A DNA stretch of 64,000 nucleotides from Nocardioides soli (GCF_014191495.1 NZ_JACHWR010000002.1:930001-994000), one strand, 5' to 3'; positions 33,630 to 44,590 are shown, numbered from the stretch's first letter. Notes: a model not told the origin generated them from the letters alone. Program-made: numbers and translations.

Positions 33630-33676
33630 CTAGCGCCTGTCTCGAAACCACCACCCCGGTGCCTGGATCGACTGAC

Positions 33677-33764
33677 GGTTCATCAAGGGATGAAGTCGAC
33701 GTCGCGCCTCCCTGGCTCAGTTCGTCGAGGGATGCGTGGTCTGACCGTCATCCCTTGGTGAACC
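33677..33764. repeat. Inverted repeat, possible small palindromic element
   Basis: The 17-base arms at 33677-33693 (GGTTCATCAAGGGATGA) and 33748-33764 match at 16 of 17 positions around a 54-base loop. It lies between the REP palindrome and the aldehyde dehydrogenase terminator, in a region of about 230 bases without a gene. It could be another non-autonomous element or a hairpin; no coding capacity. Confidence 0.55.
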
Positions 33765-33830
33765 TGCGGCCGGTGATGACGGCGGGACGACGGGCACGGC
33801 GCCGCGGGCGAGTTTCGTCGTCCAAGCGAA

Positions 33831-33865
33831 CGCTGGCCCGCCGGAGAGTCTCCGACGGGCCAGCG
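33831..33865 (-). terminator. Terminator of the aldehyde dehydrogenase gene
   Basis: CGCTGGCCCG at 33831-33840 pairs with CGGGCCAGCG at 33856-33865; inside, CGGAGA pairs with TCTCCG. It lies 16 bases past the stop of the minus-strand aldehyde dehydrogenase gene. Confidence 0.8.
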
Positions 33866-33881
33866 TGTGGTGCGGGAGCGG

Positions 33882-35357
33882 TCAGCCGAGCAGCTTGACG
33901 GCGACCGCCTTCTCGCGGGTGAACTCGTAGAGCGCCCGGTAGCCGTTGCCGGCGGAGAACCCGCTCTGCTTGTACATGTTGAACGGCATGCCGATCACGC
34001 CGGCGTCCGCGAACTGGTTGACCGAGATCTGGCCGGCGCCGATCTCCGAGGACATCCGCAGGGCGCGCGAGACGTCCTGGGTCCACACGCAGGCGAGCAG
34101 GCCGAAGTCGGTGCCGTTGGCGAGCGCAATGGCGTCGGCGTCGTCGGTGAAGGTCTCGACGGTCAGCACCGGCCCGAAGATCTCCTGGCCGACGATCGGG
34201 GCGTTGCGGTCGGTGACGCCGAGCACCGTGGGTGCCAGGAAGTTGCCGCTGTCGCGACCGTCGGGGCGGGAGCCGCCGAGCAGCAGCTCGACGCCGTCGC
34301 CCAGCGCGCCCTCGACCAGGCCGCTCACCCGCTCGTGCTGGACGGAGTTGACCAGGGGGCCCATGTCGAGATCCTCGTCCCAGGACCCGATCCGGATCTC
34401 GGACATCGCGGCGACGACGCGCTGCCGGACCTCGTCGGCGATCCCGGCCTGGACCAGCAGGCGGGAGCCGGCGTTGCAGTTCTGGCCGGCGTTCTCGGTG
34501 ATCGAGCGGACGATCGCGGGGACCGCGACGTCCAGGTCGGCGTCGGCGAAGACGAGGTTCGGGGACTTGCCGCCGAGCTCGACCTTGATCGGGGTGAGGT
34601 TCTGGGCGGCGGCCTGCATCACCAGGCGCCCGGTGGCCACCGAGCCGACGAAGCTGATGTGGTCGATGCCCGGGTGGCCGACGAGCGCGGCGCCGAGCTC
34701 GGCACCGACACCGGTGAGGACGTTGAGCACGCCCGCCGGTACGCCGGCCTCCTCGGCCAGCTCGACGAGGGCGTGGATGACCAGCGGGGCGACCTCCGAC
34801 GGCTTCAGCACGACGGCGTTCCCGGCCGCCAGTGCGGGGGCGAGGTTGGCCGCGCAGAGCACCGCGGGCACGTTCCACGGCAGCACGATCGCGCACACGC
34901 CGTGCGGCTCGCGCCGGGTGAAGCCGAAGTAGTCGGGGGAGCGGGTCGGCAGCGTCGCGCCGGTCAGCTTGTCGGCCCCGCCCGCGGTGAACTGCAGGAT
35001 CGAGCCGGCGATCTGGACGTTCAGCAGCCCGCCGGAGAGCGGCTTGCCGACGTTGCGCGCCTCGAGCGCCGCGAGCCGGTGCTGGTGCTGGAAGACCAGC
35101 CCCGCCCACCGGCCCAGGATCGCGCCGCGCTCGGACGGCGACGTACGGGCCCAGCCGCGCGCGGCCGCGCGCGCAGCGGCGACCGCCCGGTCGACGTCGC
35201 CGACCTCGCTCGCCGAGATCTGGCCGAAGGCCTCGCCGGTGGCGGGGTCGACGGAGGCGAAGGAGGCGCTGCGTTCGAGCCAGGAGCCGCCGATGTAGGT
35301 ACCGGGGTGGTCGCCGCTCGGAGCGGGCGTCGAGGAGAATTTCTCAGCCGTGGTCAC
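33882..35357 (-). CDS. Aldehyde dehydrogenase (NAD(P)+), ALDH superfamily
   Basis: 491 residues from the GTG at 35357. Cofactor motif PWNVPAVLC, general base Glu in KVELGGKSPN and nucleophile Cys in NAGQNCNAGSRL; the C-terminal EIFGPVLTV also fits. It oxidises an aldehyde to the acid. An in-frame ATG further upstream would place the start inside the TGCGAGACGG motif at 35409, so the GTG is preferred. It diverges from the BMP importer operon and shares its promoter region, and so probably its regulation. The aldehyde may come from the HpcH/HpaI aldolase or the alcohol dehydrogenase nearby. Confidence 0.9.
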   Translation of the reverse strand: MTTAEKFSSTPAPSGDHPGTYIGGSWLERSASFASVDPATGEAFGQISASEVGDVDRAVAAARAAARGWARTSPSERGAILGRWAGLVFQHQHRLAALEARNVGKPLSGGLLNVQIAGSILQFTAGGADKLTGATLPTRSPDYFGFTRREPHGVCAIVLPWNVPAVLCAANLAPALAAGNAVVLKPSEVAPLVIHALVELAEEAGVPAGVLNVLTGVGAELGAALVGHPGIDHISFVGSVATGRLVMQAAAQNLTPIKVELGGKSPNLVFADADLDVAVPAIVRSITENAGQNCNAGSRLLVQAGIADEVRQRVVAAMSEIRIGSWDEDLDMGPLVNSVQHERVSGLVEGALGDGVELLLGGSRPDGRDSGNFLAPTVLGVTDRNAPIVGQEIFGPVLTVETFTDDADAIALANGTDFGLLACVWTQDVSRALRMSSEIGAGQISVNQFADAGVIGMPFNMYKQSGFSAGNGYRALYEFTREKAVAVKLLG

Positions 35358-35402
35358 CCTCGAATGGTCCAGCCGTCCGTTCACATTAGTCAAGATGATG
35401 TG

Positions 35403-35431
35403 TTGCATTGCGAGACGGTCTGGTGCATGCT
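35403..35431 (+). promoter_or_regulatory. Importer operon promoter with shared motif
   Basis: TTGCAT (35403-35408) and CATGCT (35426-35431), 17 bases apart, form a likely promoter. GCATTGCGAGACGGT (35405-35419) lies inside the spacer, where a bound protein would block RNA polymerase. The same TGCGAGACG core occurs at 42041 and, inverted, at 44602. Confidence 0.65.
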
Positions 35432-35525
35432 GTCCCGGTCCCCGGGGCTCGGCCGACAGGTACTCGGAGCTAGGTCGGAAGACCCGCAATCACGTACGAC
35501 TCGGATAGATCGAGGGCGGATGATC

Positions 35526-36676
35526 ATGCGAATCCAGAAGTTCTACGCGGCCTGCGCGGTCGTTGCGGTGCTCGCTGTTGCTGGCTGTGGCGATAGTTCG
35601 GACGGCGAGCCGAAGGCGCAGGCCTCGGAGGTGCCGGACCGGTTCGCGGTCGCGCGCGGCGAGGCCGTCGGCGAGCCCGGCTCGGCCACGCCTCCCGACT
35701 GGGTGGGCGAGGGCGCCGTGCCCAAGGGCCAGCCGGACCAGAACGGCGACGGCAAGGTCTCGATCGGCGTCATCACCTCCGGTGACACCAACGACGGCAC
35801 CTACTACCAGAGCACCGCCGACGCCGTGGCGTACGCCGCGGGTCAGAACGACTGGGACTACACGGTGCAGGGCATGGTGCCGCTGACCCAGGCGGTCACC
35901 GCCGCCGAGAACCTGTGCCGGCAGCGAGTCGACATGATCGTCATCGGCGACGCGCAGCTGGCGCAGGCCGTGACGGCGGCCAGCAACCCGATCTGCAAGG
36001 ACACCTTCTTCTACCTGCAGGGCGGCTACGGCTCGCCCGAGCAGGACGCCACCTTCACCCAGTCCTACGACGTCGGCCTCAGCTACGCCTACGTCGCGGG
36101 CGTGGCCATGGGCGCGTACATGAAGGCCAACGACATCACCAAGACCGGCTTCCTCTCGGGCATCGCGGCGCCGTTCAACACCACGATCGGCAAGGTCTTC
36201 GCCGAGGGCGTGAAGGCGCAGCTGCCGAACGCCAAGGTCGTCGAGACCTACACCGGCGACCAGATCGACGTCGGCAAGGCGGTCGAGGGCTTCAACGCCC
36301 AGGTGTCGCAGGGCGTGGGCGCGGTCTACCCCTACTTCGGCGCGCCGACGGTGGCCGTGGCCAAGAAGGCGGAGGAGGCCGGCATCCCGGTCCTCGGGTC
36401 GCCCTCGGCGTTCTGTGACTCCGACGAGGCCAGCTTCATCGGCGAGGTCATCTTCGCGCCGGGCTACTACCTGGCACCCATGCTCGACTCGTTCGCCAAG
36501 GGCGAGCTCGAACTGGGCGTCACCCGGAACTGGAGCCTCGGCGTCGACCCGGTGCCGGCCGTGCACGCCTGCGACGACGCCGGTGACAGCGCCGACGCGA
36601 TGACCGATGCCATCACCCAGGCGCAGGTCGACCTCAACGACGGCAAGATCGACCTGTTCGCGCTCGCGGGCACGGA

Positions 36677-36680
<4 letters not shown>
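35526..36680 (+). CDS. BMP-family ABC transporter substrate-binding lipoprotein
   Basis: 384 residues. The signal peptide ends in the lipobox LAVAGC (Cys near 16). The mature protein has the BMP/PnrA layout: IGVITSGDTNDGTYYQS, VDMIVIGDAQLAQAV, TFFYLQGGYG and a late AVYPYFGAPTVAVAKKAEEAG. BMP proteins bind nucleosides and related bases for an ABC importer. The ATG at 35526 is 9 bases after GAGGG; an ATG at 35520 is too close to it. It overlaps the ATPase gene by 4 bases. A purine, pyrimidine or similar heterocycle is a reasonable ligand. Confidence 0.9.
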
Positions 36681-38250
<1,570 letters not shown>

Positions 38251-38254
<4 letters not shown>

Positions 38255-39438
38255 ACACACGAGTCTCCGAGGACACCGCGGTGCGCGAGCACCCGGCGCC
38301 GCCGGCGCCCGGCGGCCGCGGTGTCGACGCGGTCGTCGCGAACCTGGTCGACACGCTCCGCTCGAAGGCGCGTCCGGCCACCGAGCAGGTGCTCGCCTTC
38401 CTCGGCTTCCTCGCGCTCGGCCTCAGCGTCGGGCTGCTGCTGGGCTGGGCGACCGGGCACTCCCCGGCGGTCATCCTCAGCAGCCTGTACGAGGGCAGCC
38501 TCGGGAGCAGCGTCTCGATCGCCTACAGCCTCACCGCCGCTGCGCCCCTGCTGCTGGTGGCGGTCGGCGCGGTCATCTGCATGCGCGCCGGCCAGTTCAA
38601 CATCGGCCAGGAGGGCCAGGTCACGCTCGGCGCGATCGGCGCCGGCTTCGTGGTCTTCCACGTCGACGGTCCGGGCTCCCTGATCATCCCGCTGGCCTTC
38701 CTGGCCGCGGCGGTCGCCGGTGGCCTCTGGGCCATGGTGGCCGCGGTGCTCAAGTTCGGCCGCGGCGTCGACATCGTGGTCAGCTCGCTGCTGCTGGTCT
38801 TCCTCGCCGAGCAGCTGCTCGTCGCGCTGATCAGCGGCGACGGTCCGCTCCACGACGACGGTGAGGGCGTCCTCGGCGCCGGTACGGCGTCGCAGTCGCC
38901 CCGGGTCCCGGCCGACGCGATGCTGCCGAGCGTGAACGTGCTCGGCGTGGAGGTCCCCTCCGCGTTCATCCTGGCGCTGGTCGCCGCGGTCCTGGTCGCG
39001 TGGTTCCTCAAGTCCACCCACCCCGGCTACCGGCTGCGCATCCTCGGGCAGAACCCCGTGGTCGCAGGCACGATCGGGATCAGCGCCCCCCGGCTCGGCT
39101 CCCTGGCCGTGGCGGCGTCGGGCGCGTTCGCCGGCGCGGCCGGCGCGGTGATCCTGCTGGGGCAGAGCTTCCAGCTGAACCCGGGAGCCTCCAGCGCCAT
39201 CGGCTGGAGCGGCCTGCTCATCGCACTCGCGGCCCGGACGAACGCCGGCGTGAGCGTGCTGCTCGCGCTGGTCTTCGGCGCCATGGTCGCCGGCGGCGGT
39301 CTGCTCGGTGGCGAGGGCGTCCCGGTCGACATCGTCAACGTCATCACCGCAGCGATCGTGGTCGCGCTGCTCTGTCCGCCCGTCCTGCTGGCCGCGCTGC
39401 GCCGGCGCCGGATCCGTCGTGCCGTGGAGGTGGCCTGA
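38251..39438 (+). CDS. BMP/nucleoside-type ABC transporter permease 1
   Basis: 395 residues of the BPD_transp_2 family. An N-terminal cytoplasmic stretch of about 40 residues precedes eight or more membrane helices. The family landmarks MRAGQFNIGQEGQ, the coupling segment near YRLRILGQNPVVAGTIGI, and a late GGGLLGGEGVP are present. It forms half of the membrane channel with the following permease, from which it is separated by one base. Confidence 0.92.
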
Positions 39439-39439
39439 G

Positions 39440-40348
39440 ATGAGTGTCGCGATGGACCTGGAGACGATCCTGGCGGCGTCGGTCCCCCTGACCGTGCCGC
39501 TGCTGTTCGCCGGGCTCGGCGAGTACGTCGCCCAGCGAGCCGGCACCTTCAACCTCTCCGTCGAGGGGATGATGCTGGGCTCGGCGTTCGCGGCCGCGTA
39601 CGGCGCCTCGGCCACCGGCTCGCCGGTGGTCGGGCTCCTCTGCGGCATGCTCGCCGGCCTGGCGGTCGCCTTCGTGCACGGCAACCTGAGCCATCGGCTG
39701 CAGCTGAACACCTACGTCGTCGGCCTCGCGCTCAACATGCTGGTGCTGGGCGTGACCAACTACCTGCTCTCCACGACCGTGCTGGACATCCCGCGCGGGT
39801 CGGCGTGGCAGGTGCCGCTGCTCTCGGACCTCCCGATCATCGGCAAGGCGTTCTTCGTGCAGCCGTGGGTGGTCTACCTGATCGCACCGCTGGTGCTGCT
39901 GATCTGGTACGTGCGCCGCACCCGGCTCGGGCTCGAGCTGCGGGCGGTCGGGGACGACCCGGGCGCCAGTGACCTGACCGGCATCAACGTCAACGCCCGG
40001 CGCCGCCAGGCCCTGCTCTTCTGCGGGCTGTGCTCCGGGGTCGGCGGGGCGTACCTGTCGGTCTTCCAGTCCGGGTCGTTCACGTCCGGCATGACCGCCG
40101 GTCGCGGCTACATCGTGATCGCGGCCGTCATCTTCGGTGGCTGGATGCTGCGCGGCGTGATCGGCGCGTGCGCCGTCTTCGGCGTCGCCCAGGGCCTGCA
40201 GCTGGCGCTTCCCGCGATCGGGTACTCGGTCTCGCCGCAGCTCCTCGCGGCCACGCCGTACCTGCTCGCCCTGTGCTCGCTGGCGGTGCTCGGGGCCAGA
40301 TCGAAACGGCCACTGGCGCTCGGCATGCCCTTCGCGCCCGTTCGGTAG
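39440..40348 (+). CDS. BMP/nucleoside-type ABC transporter permease 2
   Basis: 302 residues, the second BPD_transp_2 permease. It has QRAGTFNLSVEGMML and the coupling helix LGLELRAVGDDPGASDLTGI, both family landmarks. It is the last gene of the importer operon, followed directly by a strong terminator hairpin that begins one base after the stop. Confidence 0.92.
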   Translation: MSVAMDLETILAASVPLTVPLLFAGLGEYVAQRAGTFNLSVEGMMLGSAFAAAYGASATGSPVVGLLCGMLAGLAVAFVHGNLSHRLQLNTYVVGLALNMLVLGVTNYLLSTTVLDIPRGSAWQVPLLSDLPIIGKAFFVQPWVVYLIAPLVLLIWYVRRTRLGLELRAVGDDPGASDLTGINVNARRRQALLFCGLCSGVGGAYLSVFQSGSFTSGMTAGRGYIVIAAVIFGGWMLRGVIGACAVFGVAQGLQLALPAIGYSVSPQLLAATPYLLALCSLAVLGARSKRPLALGMPFAPVR

Positions 40349-40398
40349 GGCGTGTCTCCCGATCGGCCGCCAGCTGCGCACCGATCGGGAGGCACGCC
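40349..40398 (+). terminator. Terminator of the importer operon
   Basis: Arms 40349-40366 and 40381-40398 form an 18-base stem with a single G-T wobble (GGCGTGTCTCCCGATCGG on the left) around a 14-base loop. It starts immediately after the stop of the last permease gene. Confidence 0.85.
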
Positions 40399-40754
40399 TG
40401 AGCCAGACTGGAAGGCGGTTTCTCCTGACCCATGGATGGGTCAGGAGGGGCACCCCAGCCCCTTGCCCGTCAGCCGCAACCCGCACGACACGCCGAGTCG
40501 ACCCGGCGAGTCGTGCGGGTTTCGGCGGTCAGCCGGTGAAAACGCGCGTTGACAGGTTCCGTGGTACGACGAAGCTCCGTCGTCCCGGCGGGAGTTGGGT
40601 CGTCCCGGTGGGACACCCACCGCCGCGTGCCGCCCCGCGGATAGTCCGTCACGAAACGGTTGCCGAACGCGCGGAACGACAACCAGAACGTGACGGACTA
40701 TCCCGATCGGGGCCGACAAGCCCGTCACTGCCCGACGGGAGGGCCGGAAGAAAA
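40399..40754. other. Hairpin-dense non-coding gap
   Basis: About 350 bases without a credible gene but with three further hairpins. A perfect 12-base stem lies at 40422-40433 / 40436-40447 (CTCCTGACCCAT). Another 12-base stem is at 40478-40489 / 40510-40521 (AACCCGCACGAC) with an inner CGCCG/CGGCG pair and a T-run after it. A perfect 15-base stem is at 40639-40653 / 40689-40703 with an inner GGTTG/CAACC pair. The importer operon and the alcohol dehydrogenase converge here. Backup terminators, small mobile palindromes or a structured RNA are possible. Confidence 0.6.
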
Positions 40755-40782
40755 GGGGGTCGCACCGGCTGGTGCGACCCCC
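40755..40782 (-). terminator. Rho-independent terminator of the alcohol dehydrogenase gene
   Basis: A perfect 12-base stem, GGGGGTCGCACC at 40755-40766 and its complement at 40771-40782, with a GGCT loop. Read on the minus strand it is followed by TTTT, the classical form. It lies 18 bases past the alcohol dehydrogenase stop. Confidence 0.92.
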
Positions 40783-40799
40783 GTTCCTCGTCGTACGGC

Positions 40800-41906
40800 T
40801 CAGTCGAAGAGCACGACCCCGCGCAGGTTGCGGCCGGCGTGCATGTCTTCGTAGCCCTGGCCGATCTCGTCGAGGGAGTAGGTCCGGGTGACGATCTCGT
40901 CGAGCTTGAGGGCGCCCGCGCGGTACATGTCCAGCAGGGCCGGGATGTCGGCGGTCGGGTTGCACTGGCCGAAGAGCGAGCCCTGGAGCCGCTTCTGGTA
41001 GAGCGTGAGCTCGGTGAGGCTGATCGGGGCGCCGACCTCCGCGTTGTTGCCGAGGCCGGTGACGACCGCGGTGCCGCCCTTGCGGATCGCGCCGAAGGCC
41101 GCGCCGACGTGCTCTCCGGTGACGACGCCGACGGTGACGATGGCCGCGTCGGCGCCCTGGCCGTTGGTCAGCTGGCGGGCCACGTCGGCGGCTTCGTCCA
41201 TGGTCGCGAACGCGTGGGTGGCGCCGAACCGCTTGGACTCCTCACGCTTGAACTCGACGGGGTCGACGGCGATCACGGTGGTGGCGCCCGCGTGGGCGGC
41301 GCCCTGGACGGCGTTGATGCCGATGCCGCCGATGCCCATGACGATGGTGACGTCGCCGGGCCGGACCGCGGCCGAGTTGACCGCGGCGCCCCAGCCGGTG
41401 GCGACGCCGCAGCCCACGAGGCAGGCCTTGTCCAGCGGGAGGTCCGGCGCGACCCGGACGACGGAGCGCGCCGAGACGGTGGTGGTCTCGACGAACGCCG
41501 AGACGCCGCACATCTGGCCGACCGGCGTGCCGTCGGTGAGGTGGAGCCGGGGCACCTCGGGCGCCATCCAGACCTTGCCGCCGTCGTCGCAGAGGTTCTG
41601 CATGCCCGTGGCGCACCAGCGGCAGCGTCCGCAGGCCGGCAGGAACGAGAACACGACGTGGTCGCCCTCGGCCAGGTCGTCGACGCCGGGCCCGACCTTG
41701 GTCACCACGCCGGCGCCCTCGTGGCCCAGCGCGAAGGGGTAGATCGCGACGGGGGAGTCGCCGACGGCGATGTGGTCGTCGGAGTGGCACAGCCCGGCTG
41801 CGACCAGGCGGACCTGGACCTCGCCCGCGGCCGGATCGGCCACCTCGAGCTCGACGACCTCGTAGGGTCCGGGGGCGTTGCGCACGATCGCGCCTCTGGT
41901 TCGCAT
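40800..41906 (-). CDS. Zn-dependent alcohol dehydrogenase, NDMA-dependent type
   Basis: 368 residues. Catalytic zinc ligands appear in AAGLCHSDDH and GHEGAGVV; the structural zinc site is CGRCRWCATGMQNLC; the NAD motif is GIGGIGINAVQGA. The overall sequence resembles from memory the actinobacterial NDMA-dependent nicotinoprotein alcohol dehydrogenases (SAFVETTTVSARSVV, VGCGVATGWGAAVN). It oxidises an alcohol to an aldehyde. The ATG at 41906 follows AAGGAT. It diverges from the P450 gene and shares the motif-bearing promoter region. Confidence 0.88.
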   Translation of the reverse strand: MRTRGAIVRNAPGPYEVVELEVADPAAGEVQVRLVAAGLCHSDDHIAVGDSPVAIYPFALGHEGAGVVTKVGPGVDDLAEGDHVVFSFLPACGRCRWCATGMQNLCDDGGKVWMAPEVPRLHLTDGTPVGQMCGVSAFVETTTVSARSVVRVAPDLPLDKACLVGCGVATGWGAAVNSAAVRPGDVTIVMGIGGIGINAVQGAAHAGATTVIAVDPVEFKREESKRFGATHAFATMDEAADVARQLTNGQGADAAIVTVGVVTGEHVGAAFGAIRKGGTAVVTGLGNNAEVGAPISLTELTLYQKRLQGSLFGQCNPTADIPALLDMYRAGALKLDEIVTRTYSLDEIGQGYEDMHAGRNLRGVVLFD

Positions 41907-42036
41907 GGGGCAGATCCTTCGTGTGTCCGGGGCGGCTCGGTCGGGGTTCGGAGGACCGCGGGGACCAGTGGCCCGAGCGCGGAACACCGTGGCCGCGTGC
42001 TGTCGCATCCGACGCTAGGACAGCAGCGCTGATTGC

Positions 42037-42079
42037 GCAATGCGAGACGTTGACTCACTTTGTGAGACGTTGTTACTGT
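42037..42079 (+). promoter_or_regulatory. P450 promoter with directly repeated shared motif
   Basis: TTGACT (42050-42055) and TACTGT (42074-42079), 18 bases apart, are likely -35 and -10 boxes. TGCGAGACGTTG (42041-42052) and TGTGAGACGTTG (42061-42072) are direct repeats 20 bases apart, close to two helical turns, overlapping the -35 box and filling the spacer. GCAATGCGAGACGTT matches the motifs at 35405 and 44602. Confidence 0.7.
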
Positions 42080-42124
42080 CTCCGTGAGTTCAAGCACACC
42101 GGTACGGCTGATGAGGGACAGGGC

Positions 42125-44347
42125 ATGCCAACCTACGAGAAGTTCGACCACCATTCAGCGGAATGCCGCGACGACATCGTCGGCTACTACGCGGCGTTCC
42201 GGGACAAGTGCCCGGTCGGCCGGACCGACGCCCACGAGAACGGCTACGTCTACCTCACGCGGTACGCCGACGTCTTCCAGGTCGCCCGCAACGACGCCCT
42301 GTTCTCGTCCACGCGCGCGGCCGGCAACCTCGAGGGAACCGCGATCGTCATCCCGAGCGGTCCGTTCGGCGGCAACATGCAGTACCCGCTCGAGCTGGAC
42401 CCGCCGGACAACGTGGAGTACCGCCGACTGCTCGACCTGATCCTCTCCCCGGCCGCGGTCGACGAGCTGCGCCCGATGATCGCGCGGCACGCCTCGCGGA
42501 TCGTCGACGAGTTCATCGAGTCCGGCAGCGCCGACCTGGTCGAGGTGCTGACCAACCCGCTGCCCAGCGCGGTCACCCTCGACTGGATCGGCTTCCCGGA
42601 GGAGGACTGGATGCGGATCGGTCGCCCGATCCACGACGTCTTCACCTCTGAGCCGGGCAGCGAGCGCGCGCAGCGCGCCTACGAGGGCATGGCCTACATG
42701 GAGAAGCGGCTCGCCGAGATCATCGCCGAGCGCCGCGCCAACCCCGGCGACGACGTGATCAGCCGGCTGCTGGCGGAGCGCAAGGCAGACGGCTCGGAGT
42801 TCACCGACGCCGAGGTCTTCTCCGTGATCGGCATCGCCATCACCGGCGGCGTCGACACCACGACCTCGCTGACCGGTTCGGTGCTCGTCCACCTCGACGA
42901 GCACCCCGAGATGCGTCAGCAGCTCATCGACGCGCCCGACCTCCTCGTCGACGGCACTGACGAGTTCCTGCGCCGCTACGGCTCGGTGACCGCCATGTCC
43001 CGCACGACGACTGCCGACACCGAGATCGGCGGCTGCCCGGTGCAGGCCGGCGAGCGCGTGCTGGTCCCGTGGTTCGCGGCGAACCACGACCCCGAGGTGT
43101 TCACCGAGCCGCACGAGGTCCGCCTCGACCGCGACGCGAGCCGCCATCTGACCTTCGGCATCGGCACCCACCGCTGCCCGGGTGCCCACCTGGCGCGGGC
43201 GATGTTCCAGGAGATGATCCACCAGGTCCTGACCCGGCTCCCCGACTACAAGGTCGACCGCGAGGGCGTGGTCGGCTACGCCTCGCGCGGCAACCACATG
43301 GGCTGGGACGTCATCCCGGCGACCTTCACGCCCGGCCCGCGGGTGGGCGACCGGATCGACCAGTTCCAGGGCGCCAGCCACGACAACGAGACGTACGACG
43401 TCGTCCTCGACGCGGTCGACGTGGTCGCCGAGGACGTCCTCGCGATCACGGTCCGCGCGGCCGGCGGCGGCACGCTGCCCCGCTGGCAGCCCGGTGCCCA
43501 CCTGGAGATGCGGCTGCCGTCGGGCCGGCTCCGGCAGTACTCGCTCTGCGGTCAGCTCGACGACCCGTCGTCGTACCGGGTCGCGGTGCTGCGCGAGCGC
43601 GCGGGTCGGGGTGGCTCCGAGGAGCTCCACGACATCGCGGTCGCCGGCCGGGAGCTGACCGTGCGTGGCCCGCGCAACCACTTCCCGCTCGTCGACGCCG
43701 ACGGCCACCTCCTCATCGCCGGCGGCATCGGGGTCACGCCGATCCTGGCGATGGCCCGCTCCCTCGCTGCGCGGGGCCGCCCGGCCCGGGTCGTCTACGG
43801 CGGCCGCTCGCGCGCCACGATGGCGTTCGCCGACGAGCTCACCGCGCTGCCGGGGATCGAGGTCGACCTGGTCCCCCAGGACGAGCAGGGGATACCCGAC
43901 CTGCGCGCCGCGATCGACGCGACCGCGCCCGGAACGGCGATCTACTGCTGTGGTCCGAGCGCGATGATCTCGGCCGTGCAGGCGCTGTGCGACGAGCTCG
44001 GACGCCGCGCCGACCTGCACGTCGAGCGCTTCGCGGCCAGCGACGAGATGGAGGCGCGGCTCGCCTCGACCGAGAACAACAAGCCGTTCAAGGTCGAGCT
44101 GGCGCGCTCCCATCAGGTGCTCGACGTCCCGGTCGACAAGCGCCTGATCGAGGTGGTGCGGGAGGTCCTGCCCGGCCTCAACTACGACTGCGAGAAGGGC
44201 TTCTGCGGCTCGTGCGAGACGCGGGTGCTGGCCGGGAAGCCAGAGCACCGCGACGAGGTGCTGAGCGACGCCGAGCGCGAGTCGTGCAGCACGATGATGA
44301 TCTGCGTCAGCCGGTCCCAGTCGGACCGGATCGTCCTGGATCTCTGA
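42125..44347 (+). CDS. Self-sufficient cytochrome P450 fused to phthalate-type reductase (CYP116B-like)
   Basis: 740 residues, close to the 773 of P450 RhF. Residues 1 to about 405 are the P450: ITGGVDTTTS in the I helix and the heme ligand C351 in FGIGTHRCPGAHLA. Residues about 425-645 are an FMN/NAD(P)H reductase (RQYSLCG, AGGIGVTPILAMA, CCGPSAM). Residues about 655-740 are a plant-type 2Fe-2S ferredoxin with C689-x4-C694-x2-C697-x29-C727. It can take electrons from NAD(P)H directly and hydroxylate or dealkylate a substrate without partners. The ATG at 42125 follows GAGGGACAGG. The gene stands alone, ended by terminators at 44396 and 44462. Confidence 0.93.
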   Translation: MPTYEKFDHHSAECRDDIVGYYAAFRDKCPVGRTDAHENGYVYLTRYADVFQVARNDALFSSTRAAGNLEGTAIVIPSGPFGGNMQYPLELDPPDNVEYRRLLDLILSPAAVDELRPMIARHASRIVDEFIESGSADLVEVLTNPLPSAVTLDWIGFPEEDWMRIGRPIHDVFTSEPGSERAQRAYEGMAYMEKRLAEIIAERRANPGDDVISRLLAERKADGSEFTDAEVFSVIGIAITGGVDTTTSLTGSVLVHLDEHPEMRQQLIDAPDLLVDGTDEFLRRYGSVTAMSRTTTADTEIGGCPVQAGERVLVPWFAANHDPEVFTEPHEVRLDRDASRHLTFGIGTHRCPGAHLARAMFQEMIHQVLTRLPDYKVDREGVVGYASRGNHMGWDVIPATFTPGPRVGDRIDQFQGASHDNETYDVVLDAVDVVAEDVLAITVRAAGGGTLPRWQPGAHLEMRLPSGRLRQYSLCGQLDDPSSYRVAVLRERAGRGGSEELHDIAVAGRELTVRGPRNHFPLVDADGHLLIAGGIGVTPILAMARSLAARGRPARVVYGGRSRATMAFADELTALPGIEVDLVPQDEQGIPDLRAAIDATAPGTAIYCCGPSAMISAVQALCDELGRRADLHVERFAASDEMEARLASTENNKPFKVELARSHQVLDVPVDKRLIEVVREVLPGLNYDCEKGFCGSCETRVLAGKPEHRDEVLSDAERESCSTMMICVSRSQSDRIVLDL

Positions 44348-44395
44348 CGCCGCGCCGGGCGCGATCCGCCCGGTCGGCCGCGTCCTGAGGGCGAC

Positions 44396-44488
44396 ACGGC
44401 GGAGCCGGTCCGCACGGGCTCCGCCGTTTCTCGTCGCCCCCTGCTGATCACCCCTGCCGATCGCCCGGCGAGCCTGGCTCGCCGGGCG
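44396..44488 (+). terminator. Two terminator hairpins after the P450 gene
   Basis: ACGGCGGAGCC (44396-44406) pairs with GGCTCCGCCGT (44417-44427), followed by TTT. A second perfect 12-base stem, CGCCCGGCGAGC, lies at 44462-44473 / 44477-44488. They isolate the P450 transcript from the next operon. Confidence 0.85.
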
Positions 44489-44590
44489 CTTCGTCATGCC
44501 CGGGGACGGCGCCGCACCCCTGATCGGCGGTCTATGACGGGCCTCCGCAGGGTGCTTCGGCGACCTCTCCGGACCCCATGGCTGTATCAC

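Larger units (their letters stand above)
31995..33652. repeat. REP-like palindrome split by an IS1380-family element
   Basis: 31995-32017 and 33634-33652 together make one 42-base REP palindrome of the same family as 28781-28822. The IS1380-family element is inserted at the CTAG inside its loop, and CTAG is duplicated (32014-32017 and 33630-33633). A truncated REP copy (31971-31989) lies just before it. Confidence 0.88.
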
